A DNA stretch of 64,000 nucleotides from Oscillospiraceae bacterium (GTDB lineage Bacteria > Bacillota > Clostridia > Oscillospirales > CAG-272): assembly GCA_015064505.1 (NCBI GenBank), contig SVSB01000001.1:62001-126000 (forward strand), written 5' to 3'. Made by a program: the position numbers and the translations under genes. Below, piece by piece: positions 1 to 8,967 of this stretch; position 1 is the first letter of the stretch, and each line of letters opens with the position of its first letter. Below the pieces are notes generated by a model. That model had not been told where the DNA came from, did no database searches, and worked only from the letters and a program-made list of their open reading frames with translations.

Positions 1-1
1 G

Positions 2-3000
2 CTGTGTATCGGCTGTGCCGATTGGATATGCTACTGCGGCGGTGGCTGCTCGGAATGCACAACGGGCTGCGAGCAATGCTATGAAAAGTGCATGGTCTGT
101 GCAGAAGACGAGATCTGTGGCGACTGCGGAACCTGCTTTGACTGTCTCGGCGGTGACGGTAACTACTGCTCTGAATGTCTGCTGTGTAAATTCTGTGTTG
201 AATACATATGTGAATGCGGCAGAGGCTGTTCCGAATGTGTACTGATCTGTGAGCAATGCCAGGAAAAGTGCGAGCAATGCGCCGACGGCGGAATTTGCCA
301 GGACTGCGGTGTTTGTTTTGACTGCGTGGGCGGTGACGGCAACTTCTGTCAGAACTGTGAGCTTTGCAAATTCTGCGTTGAATACATCTGCACCGGCTGC
401 GGTGAGGGTTGCTCGGAATGTGCCATAATCTGTTCGGAATGCGGCGAGAAGTGCGAAAGCTGTGCGGACGACGAGCTGTGCGGCGAGTGCGGGGTATGCT
501 TTGCTTGCCGCGGAGGAGAGGGTAATTACTGTTCTGACTGCGGTTTATGCAAAATGTGCGTGGATTACGTCTGCGCCTGCGGAAACGGATGCTCGGAGTG
601 CTCCTACGTATGCCCCGAATGCGGCGAAAAATGTTCAGCCTGCGCCGAGGAAGAGATCTGCATAGAATGCGGTACCTGCTTTGACTGCGTGGGCGGTGAG
701 GGCAACTTCTGTTCCTCATGCGGCTACTGTAAAAACTGCGTCGACTACATCTGCTACTGCGGCGAAGGATGCTCGGAATGCGCTATTATCTGCGTGGCGT
801 GTAACGAAAAATGTGAAAAATGCGCCGATGACGAGCTGTGCGCCGATTGCGAGCGCTGTTTTGATTGCGCAGGCGGCGACTTCTGTGCCGAATGCGGCTT
901 ATGCGGTGAATGCGTTGAGGTTCTGTGCGCCTGCGGCAACGGATGTAATAATTGTGCAGAAGTGATCTGCGAGAGCTGCGGTGAAAAATGCTCAAACTGT
1001 GCCGAGGATGAGCTGTGCACGGAATGCGGCACCTGCCGCGATTGCGTGGGCGGCGACGGCAACTTCTGCGACACCTGCTCAATTTGTAAAAACTGCGTGG
1101 ATTATATCTGCGTGGGATGCAGCGAGGGCTGCTCCAATTGCGCGGAGATCTGTCCCGAGTGCGGCGAAAAATGCGAAAACTGCGCAGCGGATGAGCTTTG
1201 TGCAGACTGCGGCGTCTGCCGCGACTGCGTGGGCGGCGACGGCAACTTCTGCGACACCTGCTCTCTCTGCAAAAACTGCGTGGACTACGTCTGCTCCGAG
1301 TGCGGTCAGGGCTGCTCCAATTGCGCGGAGGTCTGTCCCGAGTGCGGTGAAAAATGTAATCAATGCGCAAACGACGAGATGTGCTCGGATTGCGGAATCT
1401 GCGTGGATTGTGTCGGTGCGGAGAATTTTTGCGTGATGTGCTCACTCTGCCATGAATGCGTGGAGGCGGTGTGCGCCTGCGGAGAGGGCTGCTCCAACTG
1501 TGCCACCGTATGCTCGGATTGTAACGAAAAATGCTCTAACTGCTCCGACGGTGAGGTGTGCACGGAATGCGGCAAGTGCGTTGACTGTGCGGGTGCGGAC
1601 AGCTTCTGCATAAACTGCGGACTCTGCTCGGACTGCGGCGTTATCTGCCCTTGCGGCGAGGGATGCGAAAACTGTGCGGATCTCTGCCCTGACTGCGGCG
1701 AAAAATGCTCCAACTGCACGGACGAATTCTGTGTGTCCTGCGATATTTGCCGTGAATGTGCGGAGGATATCTTCTGCGAGGATTGTTATCAGTGCGGCGA
1801 ATGCACGGAAATATGCGATGACTGCGGCACCGTCTGTGCCGACTGTGCCGAGAGCGTGTGCGAGGAGTGCGGCAAATGCTCCGGATGTATTGATGAATTC
1901 TGTCCCGACTGCGGCGTCTGCATTGACTGTGCCGACAGCATGTGCCGCGACTGCTATTACTGCGGCGACTGTACCGATAACATCTGCGTTGACTGCGGTG
2001 AATACTGCTCCGACTGTGCCGAGTTCTGCGCGGAGTGCGAAAAATGCGAGAACTGCGTGGAGATATGCCCCGATTGCGGGCTGTGCGAGGATTGCTGTGC
2101 AGAAGCTGCGGCGGAATTCGGTTGCAGCCACGGTATCTGCCCCGAAAGTGACGCCTGGAAAAGCCATTACTGCGCCGAGGGCGGTCACTGCGTCGGCAAA
2201 TCAAGCAAGCTTGAGCACGATAAGGACGAACACTGGACGGCCTGCGGCGAGGGATGCAATATCAGGCTGAATTCCGAATTGCATACCTATGGCGAAGGCA
2301 AAATCACGAAGGAAGCAACGAAAACTGCTGACGGCGTAATGGAATTCACCTGTTCCGTCTGCGGCTTTGTAACGGAAAAAGCTATTCCGAAGCTGACAGG
2401 CGGACATACACACGAATATACCTCCGTTGTAAACAAACCCACCTGTGAATCGGGCGGATATACGACGCATACCTGCGAGTGCGGCCATACTTATACGGAT
2501 GCGTATACGCCTGCCGTAAAGCACAATTACGTTCACAAGCATACCGAATCCGAGCACTGGCAGGAATGTGAATACTGCCACGCTACCACCGAAAAGGCGG
2601 CTCACAAGCTGGGAGCCTGGATAACCGTTGTGAAGGCGGGCTTCACCTTTGAGGGTGAAAAAGAGCGCAAATGCAACGTATGTGAATATGCGATCAAAGA
2701 GGCTATTCCCAAGCTCACCGTTCCCGGCGAAAAAGTGGTTATCGTTATCCTGGATTATGACAAGTACGTGCCTTCTACCGACGGCGGTACTTCTGCTCCC
2801 GATAGCGGAACGTCTGCTCCCGACGGTTCGGGTGAAATCGGCTCGGATGTTACCACGGAGCTCCCAAGCGGCGGCGATTCAACGCCCGGGGGAAACACTC
2901 CCACAACCAAGGAGCTTCTGACCAAAGGCGAAGAAAACACCGTTCCCGCACTTCCCACCCTTCCCCCGACAGAGGATGGTAATATTTTTGAGGGATGGAT

Positions 3001-3334
3001 AAACAAAGCAACGGGCGAACCGGTCAAGAAAGGCGATAAGATCAGCGAAAACATTGAGATCGTGCCTGTGTGGAAGGATTGCGGCGAGGGCAATCATAAG
3101 GATGCCAATAAAGATAACGGCTGTGATGCTTGCGGATATATTCTCGTGAAGTCCTCAGAGCCCGACGATACAACCGCACCCGACAGCGATAAAAACGATG
3201 AACAGAAGGGCGAAGATCCGTCGCCTGATAAAAACGGCTTCCCCACCTGGGTGATCGTTCTCGTTTCCTGCTTTGGCGGAGTGATCGGCGTGTGCGGCGT
3301 TATACTTGCGGTCGTTCTGCGAAAAAAGAAATAA
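2..3334 (+). CDS. Cys-rich tandem-repeat surface protein, 5' end outside the window
   Basis: The frame is open to the window edge and the repeat pattern already runs before the first ATG at 92, so the true start and any signal peptide lie upstream. Ten repeats of about 57-61 residues (180 nt) are visible, each marked by an EKC anchor and built on the order GCSxC, CxxCxEKCxxCA, ELCxxCGxCxxC, GGxGNFCxxC, CKxCVxYxC; one complete unit has 16 Cys. After about base 1705 the CxxC pattern continues in shorter, degenerate units to about 2100. A His/Cys region (2400-2740, CxxCG motifs), a Ser/Thr/Pro/Gly linker (2770-2930) and a repeat-like GWI...VWKDCG segment follow. The end is acidic, then a hydrophobic segment (WVIVLVSCFGGVIGV) and RKKK, which fits a C-terminal membrane anchor. 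The function is unknown; metal binding or a disulfide-cross-linked extracellular stalk are both possible. Confidence 0.85.
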   Translation: MCIGCADWICYCGGGCSECTTGCEQCYEKCMVCAEDEICGDCGTCFDCLGGDGNYCSECLLCKFCVEYICECGRGCSECVLICEQCQEKCEQCADGGICQDCGVCFDCVGGDGNFCQNCELCKFCVEYICTGCGEGCSECAIICSECGEKCESCADDELCGECGVCFACRGGEGNYCSDCGLCKMCVDYVCACGNGCSECSYVCPECGEKCSACAEEEICIECGTCFDCVGGEGNFCSSCGYCKNCVDYICYCGEGCSECAIICVACNEKCEKCADDELCADCERCFDCAGGDFCAECGLCGECVEVLCACGNGCNNCAEVICESCGEKCSNCAEDELCTECGTCRDCVGGDGNFCDTCSICKNCVDYICVGCSEGCSNCAEICPECGEKCENCAADELCADCGVCRDCVGGDGNFCDTCSLCKNCVDYVCSECGQGCSNCAEVCPECGEKCNQCANDEMCSDCGICVDCVGAENFCVMCSLCHECVEAVCACGEGCSNCATVCSDCNEKCSNCSDGEVCTECGKCVDCAGADSFCINCGLCSDCGVICPCGEGCENCADLCPDCGEKCSNCTDEFCVSCDICRECAEDIFCEDCYQCGECTEICDDCGTVCADCAESVCEECGKCSGCIDEFCPDCGVCIDCADSMCRDCYYCGDCTDNICVDCGEYCSDCAEFCAECEKCENCVEICPDCGLCEDCCAEAAAEFGCSHGICPESDAWKSHYCAEGGHCVGKSSKLEHDKDEHWTACGEGCNIRLNSELHTYGEGKITKEATKTADGVMEFTCSVCGFVTEKAIPKLTGGHTHEYTSVVNKPTCESGGYTTHTCECGHTYTDAYTPAVKHNYVHKHTESEHWQECEYCHATTEKAAHKLGAWITVVKAGFTFEGEKERKCNVCEYAIKEAIPKLTVPGEKVVIVILDYDKYVPSTDGGTSAPDSGTSAPDGSGEIGSDVTTELPSGGDSTPGGNTPTTKELLTKGEENTVPALPTLPPTEDGNIFEGWINKATGEPVKKGDKISENIEIVPVWKDCGEGNHKDANKDNGCDACGYILVKSSEPDDTTAPDSDKNDEQKGEDPSPDKNGFPTWVIVLVSCFGGVIGVCGVILAVVLRKKK

Positions 3335-3377
3335 AGGCAGACTGCTTATATCCGTGATCAAAGCGGAGACTGAATAA

Positions 3378-3420
3378 GAAACCGCCCGGAATTCCGAAGA
3401 AGAATTCCGGGCGGTTTTCG
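3378..3420. terminator. Bidirectional hairpin terminator
   Basis: A long GC-rich stem (AACCGCCCGGAATTC paired with GAATTCCGGGCGGTT) is followed by TTTT on the plus side and preceded by a short A run. It lies between the convergent ends of the Cys-repeat gene and the GH32 gene and could serve both. Confidence 0.85.
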
Positions 3421-3455
3421 TTGTCCTGACGATCTCGTATGAGCTACCGTGATCT

Positions 3456-6047
3456 CTATTTAGCGGTGCGAATATTCAGACTTACGATCTGCGCATCTCC
3501 CGAAAGGCTTATGCCGTTGCTTGCTTCATCGGGATATATCATTGCGGATATTACCGCCTCGCCATTTCCGCCGAACACCTCAACGCTTACCGTATCAACG
3601 TATACGCGCAAAGCGATAAGGCCGTTTTCATCGGGCTTAAGTCTTGCGGAAAAGCTCTTGCCGGTGTAGGTATAACCGCTGTCCCTTGCAAGCTCGCCGG
3701 ATCTTGAAGTATCCAGGACGAGCAGCGAAGATGACTTGTTGTATATAAGCCTTGTTGCCTCACTCTCGCCCTTACGCAGCTCTATAACGACGCGGGAGGC
3801 GTTTTCCATGTCAAAGATGCCCTCAAGATAATACGCATTGCTTTCAACGGACGGAATATCAGCCTTTCCTATTTCCTCATTCTTCATTTCAAAGGCCTTA
3901 CCGCCGAACAAAGAACCAACCTCCTCAACGGGATTCTGGATCAGTATCGGAACCCCTTCCGAGGAGATAAGCGCAACCTCATAGGGCAGGGACATTATGC
4001 CGTCCCAGGCCTTATCTGCCTTAAGAAGCGGCGCGCTCTTGTCAACCATCCAGTTAAGCAGTATTCTTCTTCCCTGCGGATCGTTAAAGAAGCTTTGGGT
4101 AGCGTAAACACCCTTCACGGAGGAGGTACCGTTAAAATCCCTCTTATCATATTCGGCAAAAAACTCGTACAGTCCGTTTCCGTTCTTTTCAAGAGCTCCC
4201 ACGTAATATGACACTCCCGCGCACGAAAGCACCCATTTCACGTTGTTTTCGTCTCCATCCACGGCAAGCGGGAACAAATCGGGGCACTCACTGTAAATTG
4301 CTCCGCCGCTCTTTGTCTTTGCTGCGCTGTTTGGGGTCCAGTGTATAAGATCGGGAGAGGTGAAGAGCTGAACGCGACCTCCGCCGATTATCATCAGCCA
4401 CACACCGCCGTTTTCGGCAGTTTCATCTTCTATCCAAATGACCTTTGGATCGCGGAACGCCTTATTTTCGGTGGTTATGTATTTGCTTGTTTCTATAACG
4501 GCACCGTAGAGCTTGTAGGTATAGCCTCCGTCGTGGGAATACGCAAGCATCTGCGTTTCCTTACCGCCCGAGCTGCGCGTAAATACAGTAACGAGCCTGT
4601 TTTCGGGCGCTATGCTGTCATTAAAAAGACCAGAGGTGTTATTTTTATCCACAACGGCACTACCCGATATGGTATGTCCGAAGCTCATTGCCGCATTTTG
4701 CTCCGTCCAGTTCACCAGATCCTTTGATACAGCGTGACCCCAGCTTGCGCGGACCTTATCGCGCAAAATGCCCTCGTGCCGCTGATAATACATATGATAT
4801 TCGCCCGTTGCGGCGTTGTAAACAAGGCCGTTCGGGTCGGCAAGGAAGTTCTTTTTGGGCGAATAATGATACACGGGGCGGTACACGTCGCCGCCTGAAA
4901 GAGGAGACGAACCGTTGATTGAGTTTATCTCCGCCAAAAGATCGCTTTCCGCACTTCTTCCCTCGGAAATATCTCCGCATATCTTCGTTACGCTTCCAAA
5001 TGACGAAGTATCGCACTTCAGCTTTGATATGAGGTATGCAAAATTATCCTGCTCACAGTACAGATTTACCGCACCGCATTTTTTCATACTGTCCTCTGCG
5101 GGTCCCCAAGGGTTGGGGCAAGTGCCGGAAATGCCAAATGAGGAGCCCTGAACCGTAGTAAAGCTTTTTTCGGCATCAAAGCGGTCGGTTACGTACAGAT
5201 TGAGCACGCCCGTACAGCGATCGGAGGTTCCGCGCATACCGTTGATGAAAACGTTGATCTTTCCTCCGTCTATAAGCACCTCGCCATTTGCATAGGTATA
5301 AGCACCTTCACCCCAAGGGCCGACAAAAACCTTGTTTACCTCCGCCGTGCCTGCTATGGTGAGATAGATCGTGCCGTTATAATTACGGTCCTTTCCGTAT
5401 CTGGAGCCGCCCGTTATCTCGGTGAACACACCGCTTTTTACGGTAACGTGTACGTCCTTTTCCTTGTTAGCGCCTCCGTTACTGCCACCTATAAGGATAA
5501 CCTCGTTGAAAGTACCTGAGAAATCCACGCCTTCCTCAAAGGTTATGCAATTAAAATCCGCAATAAATACCGCCTTGCCGTTTATCTTTACGGGCAAGTT
5601 TTCAAAGACAGTATCACCGGAAAGATAATATCTGCATCCGTTTTTAAAGCTTATGGAGCCGTTATAGGTTTTGCCGCCGTAGCTTGCGGTAATAACGACC
5701 CTGCCACCGTGGGCGGGCTGACGGTAGTCGCCGCCTATTTCAATGGGATTCATAATAACTACGCAGCTATCCTCCGCACAAGCGGAAATTGCCTCGTCAA
5801 TCCCCTTAAAAGGCTCTTGCTCCGAACCGTTTCCCCCGTTTCCCTTGGGGTCAACGTAAAACACGTTTTCCATGATCTCCTCCGTTTTCTCCGTCGTTGC
5901 GGCTTCCGTTTTCGGTTCAGCCGTCGTTTCGGGTATAGCCGTGGTTAACGGCGCTTTTGTGGTTATTGCATCCGTTTTTTCACCGCCGCACGCCGCAGCA
6001 GAGAACGCAATAAAACAAATAAGCAAGCATACCGGCAATTTTTTCAT
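3456..6047 (-). CDS. Lipoprotein with N-terminal beta-helix-like domain and GH32-type glycosidase domain
   Basis: The N-terminus is a lipoprotein signal (hydrophobic segment then SAAAC), followed by a Thr/Glu/Pro-rich linker (residues ~25-60). Residues ~63-370 begin YVDPKGN and are Gly/Asn rich with repeated strand-like stretches, like DUF1565/pectate-lyase-type beta-helix domains. The GH32 part starts near 395: ADPNG (nucleophile Asp ~401), FRDPKV (~532, transition-state Asp) and SECPDLF (acid/base Glu ~587). The three GH32 catalytic motifs are therefore present, and a beta-sandwich probably ends the protein. GH32 enzymes hydrolyse fructans, levan, inulin or sucrose; the exact substrate cannot be read here. 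It should act outside the cell, anchored to the membrane. It lies 20 bases after the DeoR-type regulator and is probably in the same transcript. Confidence 0.82.
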   Translation of the reverse strand: MKKLPVCLLICFIAFSAAACGGEKTDAITTKAPLTTAIPETTAEPKTEAATTEKTEEIMENVFYVDPKGNGGNGSEQEPFKGIDEAISACAEDSCVVIMNPIEIGGDYRQPAHGGRVVITASYGGKTYNGSISFKNGCRYYLSGDTVFENLPVKINGKAVFIADFNCITFEEGVDFSGTFNEVILIGGSNGGANKEKDVHVTVKSGVFTEITGGSRYGKDRNYNGTIYLTIAGTAEVNKVFVGPWGEGAYTYANGEVLIDGGKINVFINGMRGTSDRCTGVLNLYVTDRFDAEKSFTTVQGSSFGISGTCPNPWGPAEDSMKKCGAVNLYCEQDNFAYLISKLKCDTSSFGSVTKICGDISEGRSAESDLLAEINSINGSSPLSGGDVYRPVYHYSPKKNFLADPNGLVYNAATGEYHMYYQRHEGILRDKVRASWGHAVSKDLVNWTEQNAAMSFGHTISGSAVVDKNNTSGLFNDSIAPENRLVTVFTRSSGGKETQMLAYSHDGGYTYKLYGAVIETSKYITTENKAFRDPKVIWIEDETAENGGVWLMIIGGGRVQLFTSPDLIHWTPNSAAKTKSGGAIYSECPDLFPLAVDGDENNVKWVLSCAGVSYYVGALEKNGNGLYEFFAEYDKRDFNGTSSVKGVYATQSFFNDPQGRRILLNWMVDKSAPLLKADKAWDGIMSLPYEVALISSEGVPILIQNPVEEVGSLFGGKAFEMKNEEIGKADIPSVESNAYYLEGIFDMENASRVVIELRKGESEATRLIYNKSSSLLVLDTSRSGELARDSGYTYTGKSFSARLKPDENGLIALRVYVDTVSVEVFGGNGEAVISAMIYPDEASNGISLSGDAQIVSLNIRTAK

Positions 6048-6067
6048 TTTGCATCCTTTCCGCGATA

Positions 6068-6805
6068 TCAGGCAAGCACTATCTCAAAATGCCGCTTGTA
6101 TCTTTCAAGCTGCTCCAAGGAGATACCGCCATCGGTAACGCAGACGTCAATATCCGAAAGATCCGTGATCTTCTCCATTGCAGTCTTGTCAAATTTCGAA
6201 TGGTCAGCCACAAGTATCCGTTTTTTTGCCGCCCCTATTATCTTTTGCTGAAGGCGCGTGTGCATGGGATACGGCGCCGTAAGTCCGTGCTCCGAGGAGA
6301 TACCGCTGGTTCCGATAATGCATACGTCTGCGTGTACGGAAGATATAAACTCCTCTGCCTGCGTGCCGACAAAGCCCATGGAATCCGGAAAAAAGTAGCC
6401 TCCGCTGCAATACAGCACGCTGTTTTTGAATTTTGAAAGCAGAAGTGAAGCCTGCAGGCTGGTGGTGTAAAAGGTAAGTCCCATTGAAAGATCCAGATGC
6501 TTTGCGCATTCAAGGGCGGTGGTACTGTTATCAAATATCACCGACTGACCGGGCTTTATCAGCTCTGCGGCCTTTTTTCCGATCCTGTATTTTTCATCGG
6601 CGTAGAAAACGCTTTTTTCTCTGTCCGAGCATTCCACGAACACGGCGGCTCCGCGTTTTTTATACAGATAGCTGTGCTCCTCCAGATAGTTAAGGTCCCT
6701 GTGTACCGTCATTTCCGATACACCGAGATGTGCCGCAAGATCCTTTACCGTGATCTCGCCGCGCTTCTCAAGCAAAGTAATAATATCCTGTTGACGGGTG
6801 TTCAT
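6068..6805 (-). CDS. DeoR-family transcriptional regulator
   Basis: The 245-residue protein starts MNTRQQDIITLLEKRG. The N-terminal winged helix (residues 5-57, with VKDLAAHLGVSEMTVHRDL as recognition region) is followed by a DeoR C-terminal sensor domain containing the family's GxxS/T and D-S/T pattern (FDNSTTALECAKHL). I chose ATG 6805 because GGAGGTGGTG lies directly upstream; an in-frame start at 6841 overlaps the promoter. DeoR regulators bind phosphorylated sugars and usually repress adjacent catabolic genes, so this one probably controls itself and the downstream GH32 gene. An inverted repeat overlaps its -35 box. Confidence 0.88.
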   Translation of the reverse strand: MNTRQQDIITLLEKRGEITVKDLAAHLGVSEMTVHRDLNYLEEHSYLYKKRGAAVFVECSDREKSVFYADEKYRIGKKAAELIKPGQSVIFDNSTTALECAKHLDLSMGLTFYTTSLQASLLLSKFKNSVLYCSGGYFFPDSMGFVGTQAEEFISSVHADVCIIGTSGISSEHGLTAPYPMHTRLQQKIIGAAKKRILVADHSKFDKTAMEKITDLSDIDVCVTDGGISLEQLERYKRHFEIVLA

Positions 6806-6823
6806 TTCACCACCTCCATGCCA

Positions 6824-6852
6824 ATTATATAACAATGCCATAACAAAGTCAA
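6824..6852 (-). promoter_or_regulatory. Sigma-A promoter of the DeoR-GH32 unit
   Basis: On the minus strand TTGACT and TATAAT are separated by 17 bp, immediately upstream of the ribosome site of the regulator. Confidence 0.8.
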
Positions 6853-6864
6853 CACATTTTGTTA
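6841..6864. promoter_or_regulatory. Putative operator (inverted repeat)
   Basis: The perfect inverted repeat TAACAAA-N10-TTTGTTA overlaps the -35 box of the regulator's promoter. A further TTGTTA occurs in the promoter spacer. Position and symmetry fit an autoregulatory DeoR site; binding is inferred, not shown. Confidence 0.5.
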
Positions 6865-6878
6865 TTTTAAAGGCAAAA

Positions 6879-6950
6879 AAAACGGACGGCCAAGGCCGCC
6901 CCTACATTGTGCCGTGATCGTAGGGGCGAGCATCGCTCGTCCGCCGTTTT
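6879..6950. repeat. Dispersed GTAGGGG hairpin element, copy 1
   Basis: CGCCCCTAC (6897-6905) pairs with GTAGGGGCG (6920-6928) around a 14-base loop, inside an outer stem (AAAACGG and CGGACG with CGTCCG and CCGTTTT). The same (C)CCCTAC/GTAGGGG(G) core occurs at 30408-30440 and 63803-63874. It follows the YdcF-like gene on the minus strand and may also terminate transcription there. Confidence 0.65.
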
Positions 6951-6952
6951 TA

Positions 6953-7795
6953 TCAATTTCCGAACAGTATCTTCGCTCTTGAGCAATACTCTCTTATAAG
7001 CGAGAAAACAAGGGATGCAGGGGTGGGGGAATCTGCGGAAAAGCAGGGCACCTCACCAAAGCCCGCGCGGCGCATAAGGGTCTTTATTCGGGGAATGTGG
7101 AAGGAGGTGGACACACAGGCGACCTCCCTGTCCTCAAGCCCCATTTTCGTTATGAGCGCTTTGGAATTATCAATGTTTGCAATGGTGTTTCTTGCTTCCG
7201 TTTCCGCTATGATGCGCTCCTCGGGAATGCCCTTTGCTATAAGATAATTCCGCATTACCTCCCCTTCGGGCATTATCTCGTCATCACCCTGACCACCCGT
7301 TACGATGCAGATAAGATCGGGGCGCGCCTCCATCAGCTCTGCGGCTCTGTCAAGGCGCTTTGCAAGAGGACGTGCGGGATTCGTGCCCTGTACCTTGGAG
7401 CCAAAGACCAGAAGTATCGCACCGTTATCAAGCTCGTCTATACTTGCATCGGGCGCGGGAAACAACAGCGTATCCCACAGATGGATAACGAAGGTAACAA
7501 GGAAAAACAGCGCAAGCGCCGTATATACGCACAGCAGAATAAATGCAAGGCGCGGCGTTTTTTTGCGCAAAAAGGGATATATGAGAAGGGGCAGAAGAGA
7601 GCACGCGGAAACGAGCACCGCAAGGATGCGGGGGCTTGTCCCCTCCGGGAAAACGAACTGCCGTAAAAGATAGGAAAAGAACATCAGAAAAATAACGGTG
7701 CCGCAGATATATCCCGTTATTCTTACCGTCTTTTCTCCCTTTATTTTCGGGGGAAGGCTTTTTTTATTTGCTGTTTTCGTTTTTAATTTCTTCAT
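6953..7795 (-). CDS. YdcF/SanA-like DUF218 membrane protein
   Basis: The protein has 280 residues with three predicted membrane segments in residues ~20-120 and then a DUF218 domain: GAILLVFGSKV, a RLDRAAEL stretch, CIVTGGQG, EGEVMRNYL and AETEARNT. DUF218 proteins (YdcF, SanA, ElyC) are membrane-associated and linked to envelope homeostasis; the reaction is not established. ATG 7795 overlaps the stop of the preceding oxidoreductase gene as ATGA, favouring translational coupling, whereas the in-frame ATG at 7804 has no better ribosome site. It is the last gene of the sugar-isomerase/oxidoreductase run and may be there only by transcriptional linkage. Confidence 0.8.
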   Translation of the reverse strand: MKKLKTKTANKKSLPPKIKGEKTVRITGYICGTVIFLMFFSYLLRQFVFPEGTSPRILAVLVSACSLLPLLIYPFLRKKTPRLAFILLCVYTALALFFLVTFVIHLWDTLLFPAPDASIDELDNGAILLVFGSKVQGTNPARPLAKRLDRAAELMEARPDLICIVTGGQGDDEIMPEGEVMRNYLIAKGIPEERIIAETEARNTIANIDNSKALITKMGLEDREVACVSTSFHIPRIKTLMRRAGFGEVPCFSADSPTPASLVFSLIREYCSRAKILFGN

Positions 7796-8967
7796 GGCTT
7801 CCATCTGCTTGAATACTCGGCGTGATACTCCACGTTGCCGAGGCGAACGCCCTTGCCCTTTTCCTTATACTCGCAGAGCATCTTTTTAAAGTGCTCCCCA
7901 TTGCAGGGAACGGGCACGGGATGACCCTCGTATGCGGAAAGGTATGCGGCGTTGGAAAGATCAAGAGCGTTTATCGCCTCATCTGCGGGGCAGATAAGCT
8001 CCTCTTCCTTACCGAGCAGCACTCGGGCAAAGTTTTCAAGCACTATTTCGTGGCCGTCTCTTTCAAGCTTTTCGGGGGTTATATCCTCCCATTTGCCGTC
8101 TGCGCGATAGGAGGACTTCATTGCTGTATTGCGCACGTCCATTTCGTCGAAGCTGTTTACGAACAGCTTAAGCTTGCCGCCCTCGGCAACAAGCTTGCCG
8201 CGGCTGCCCGTTATCTCAAGGCGGTTTGTACCGGGAAGCTCACCCGTAGATGCGATAAATACGCAAGAGGCGCCGTTTTCATAGCGCCCGACGATAACAG
8301 CATCATCCTCCACCTCAATATCGTGCCATAGGGAAATGCCGCAATCGCCGTATACCGTTGCGGGCATTCCCACCAGCCATTGAAGCAGATCAAGCTGATG
8401 GGGCGCTTGATTCAAAAGCACTCCTCCGCCCTCACCATTCCAGGTGGCGCGCCAGCCGCCGTTATCGTAATAATGCTGTGTTCTGTACCAGGCAGAGGCA
8501 ACGAACAGAGTGCGGCGCAGTTCGCCGATAACGCCGTTTTTTACTATCTCTCTCGCTTTGATATATACGGGAGTGGTGCGCTGATTGAACATAACGCCGT
8601 AAAGCAGTCCTTTTTCCTTGGCAAAAGATACCGCTCTGCGCGCCTCCGAAGCCTCTACCGCAACGGGCTTTTCGGAAAGGACGTGAACGCCTTTTTTCAT
8701 GGCGTACTCGGCAATGGGTACGTGGCTGTAATGGGGCACCGCAATCATCAGTGCCTCGCAAACGCCGGAATCAATAAGCTCCTCATGGGAAGCAAAGCGC
8801 GGCACTTCGGGAAACTTTTCCGCGCAAAGTGCAAGCTTTTCGGGATCCGTATCGCAAAGGGCGGCAAGATACGCGCCGTCTATTTTGCCGCCGTACAGGG
8901 CGTTTGCGTGGGCAGAACCGATTGCACCTACGCCGCACACGGCAAAGGCTATTTTTTTATCGCACAT
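7792..8967 (-). CDS. Gfo/Idh/MocA-family NAD(P)-dependent oxidoreductase (paralogue 1)
   Basis: The 391-residue protein has an N-terminal Rossmann fold (CGVGAIGSAHA, acidic CDTDPEK after beta-2), the family EKP motif (SEKPV) around residue 100, and a C-terminal alpha/beta domain with GEGGGVLLNQAPHQLD, whose His is the usual catalytic position. Members oxidise or reduce sugars, inositols or sugar acids with NAD(P). The start codon overlaps the previous stop (TGATG). The preceding gene encodes a protein sharing most of the active-site segment, so the two are duplicates. The substrate is unknown; the linked TIM-barrel isomerases suggest an inositol, keto-sugar or glycoside route. Confidence 0.88.
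   Translation of the reverse strand: MCDKKIAFAVCGVGAIGSAHANALYGGKIDGAYLAALCDTDPEKLALCAEKFPEVPRFASHEELIDSGVCEALMIAVPHYSHVPIAEYAMKKGVHVLSEKPVAVEASEARRAVSFAKEKGLLYGVMFNQRTTPVYIKAREIVKNGVIGELRRTLFVASAWYRTQHYYDNGGWRATWNGEGGGVLLNQAPHQLDLLQWLVGMPATVYGDCGISLWHDIEVEDDAVIVGRYENGASCVFIASTGELPGTNRLEITGSRGKLVAEGGKLKLFVNSFDEMDVRNTAMKSSYRADGKWEDITPEKLERDGHEIVLENFARVLLGKEEELICPADEAINALDLSNAAYLSAYEGHPVPVPCNGEHFKKMLCEYKEKGKGVRLGNVEYHAEYSSRWKP

Noticed and set aside
2..3334. Eukaryotic contaminant as source of the Cys-rich repeat gene
   Set aside because: The frame has no introns, ends with a bacterial-type terminator, and its neighbours and base composition are the same as the rest of the contig.
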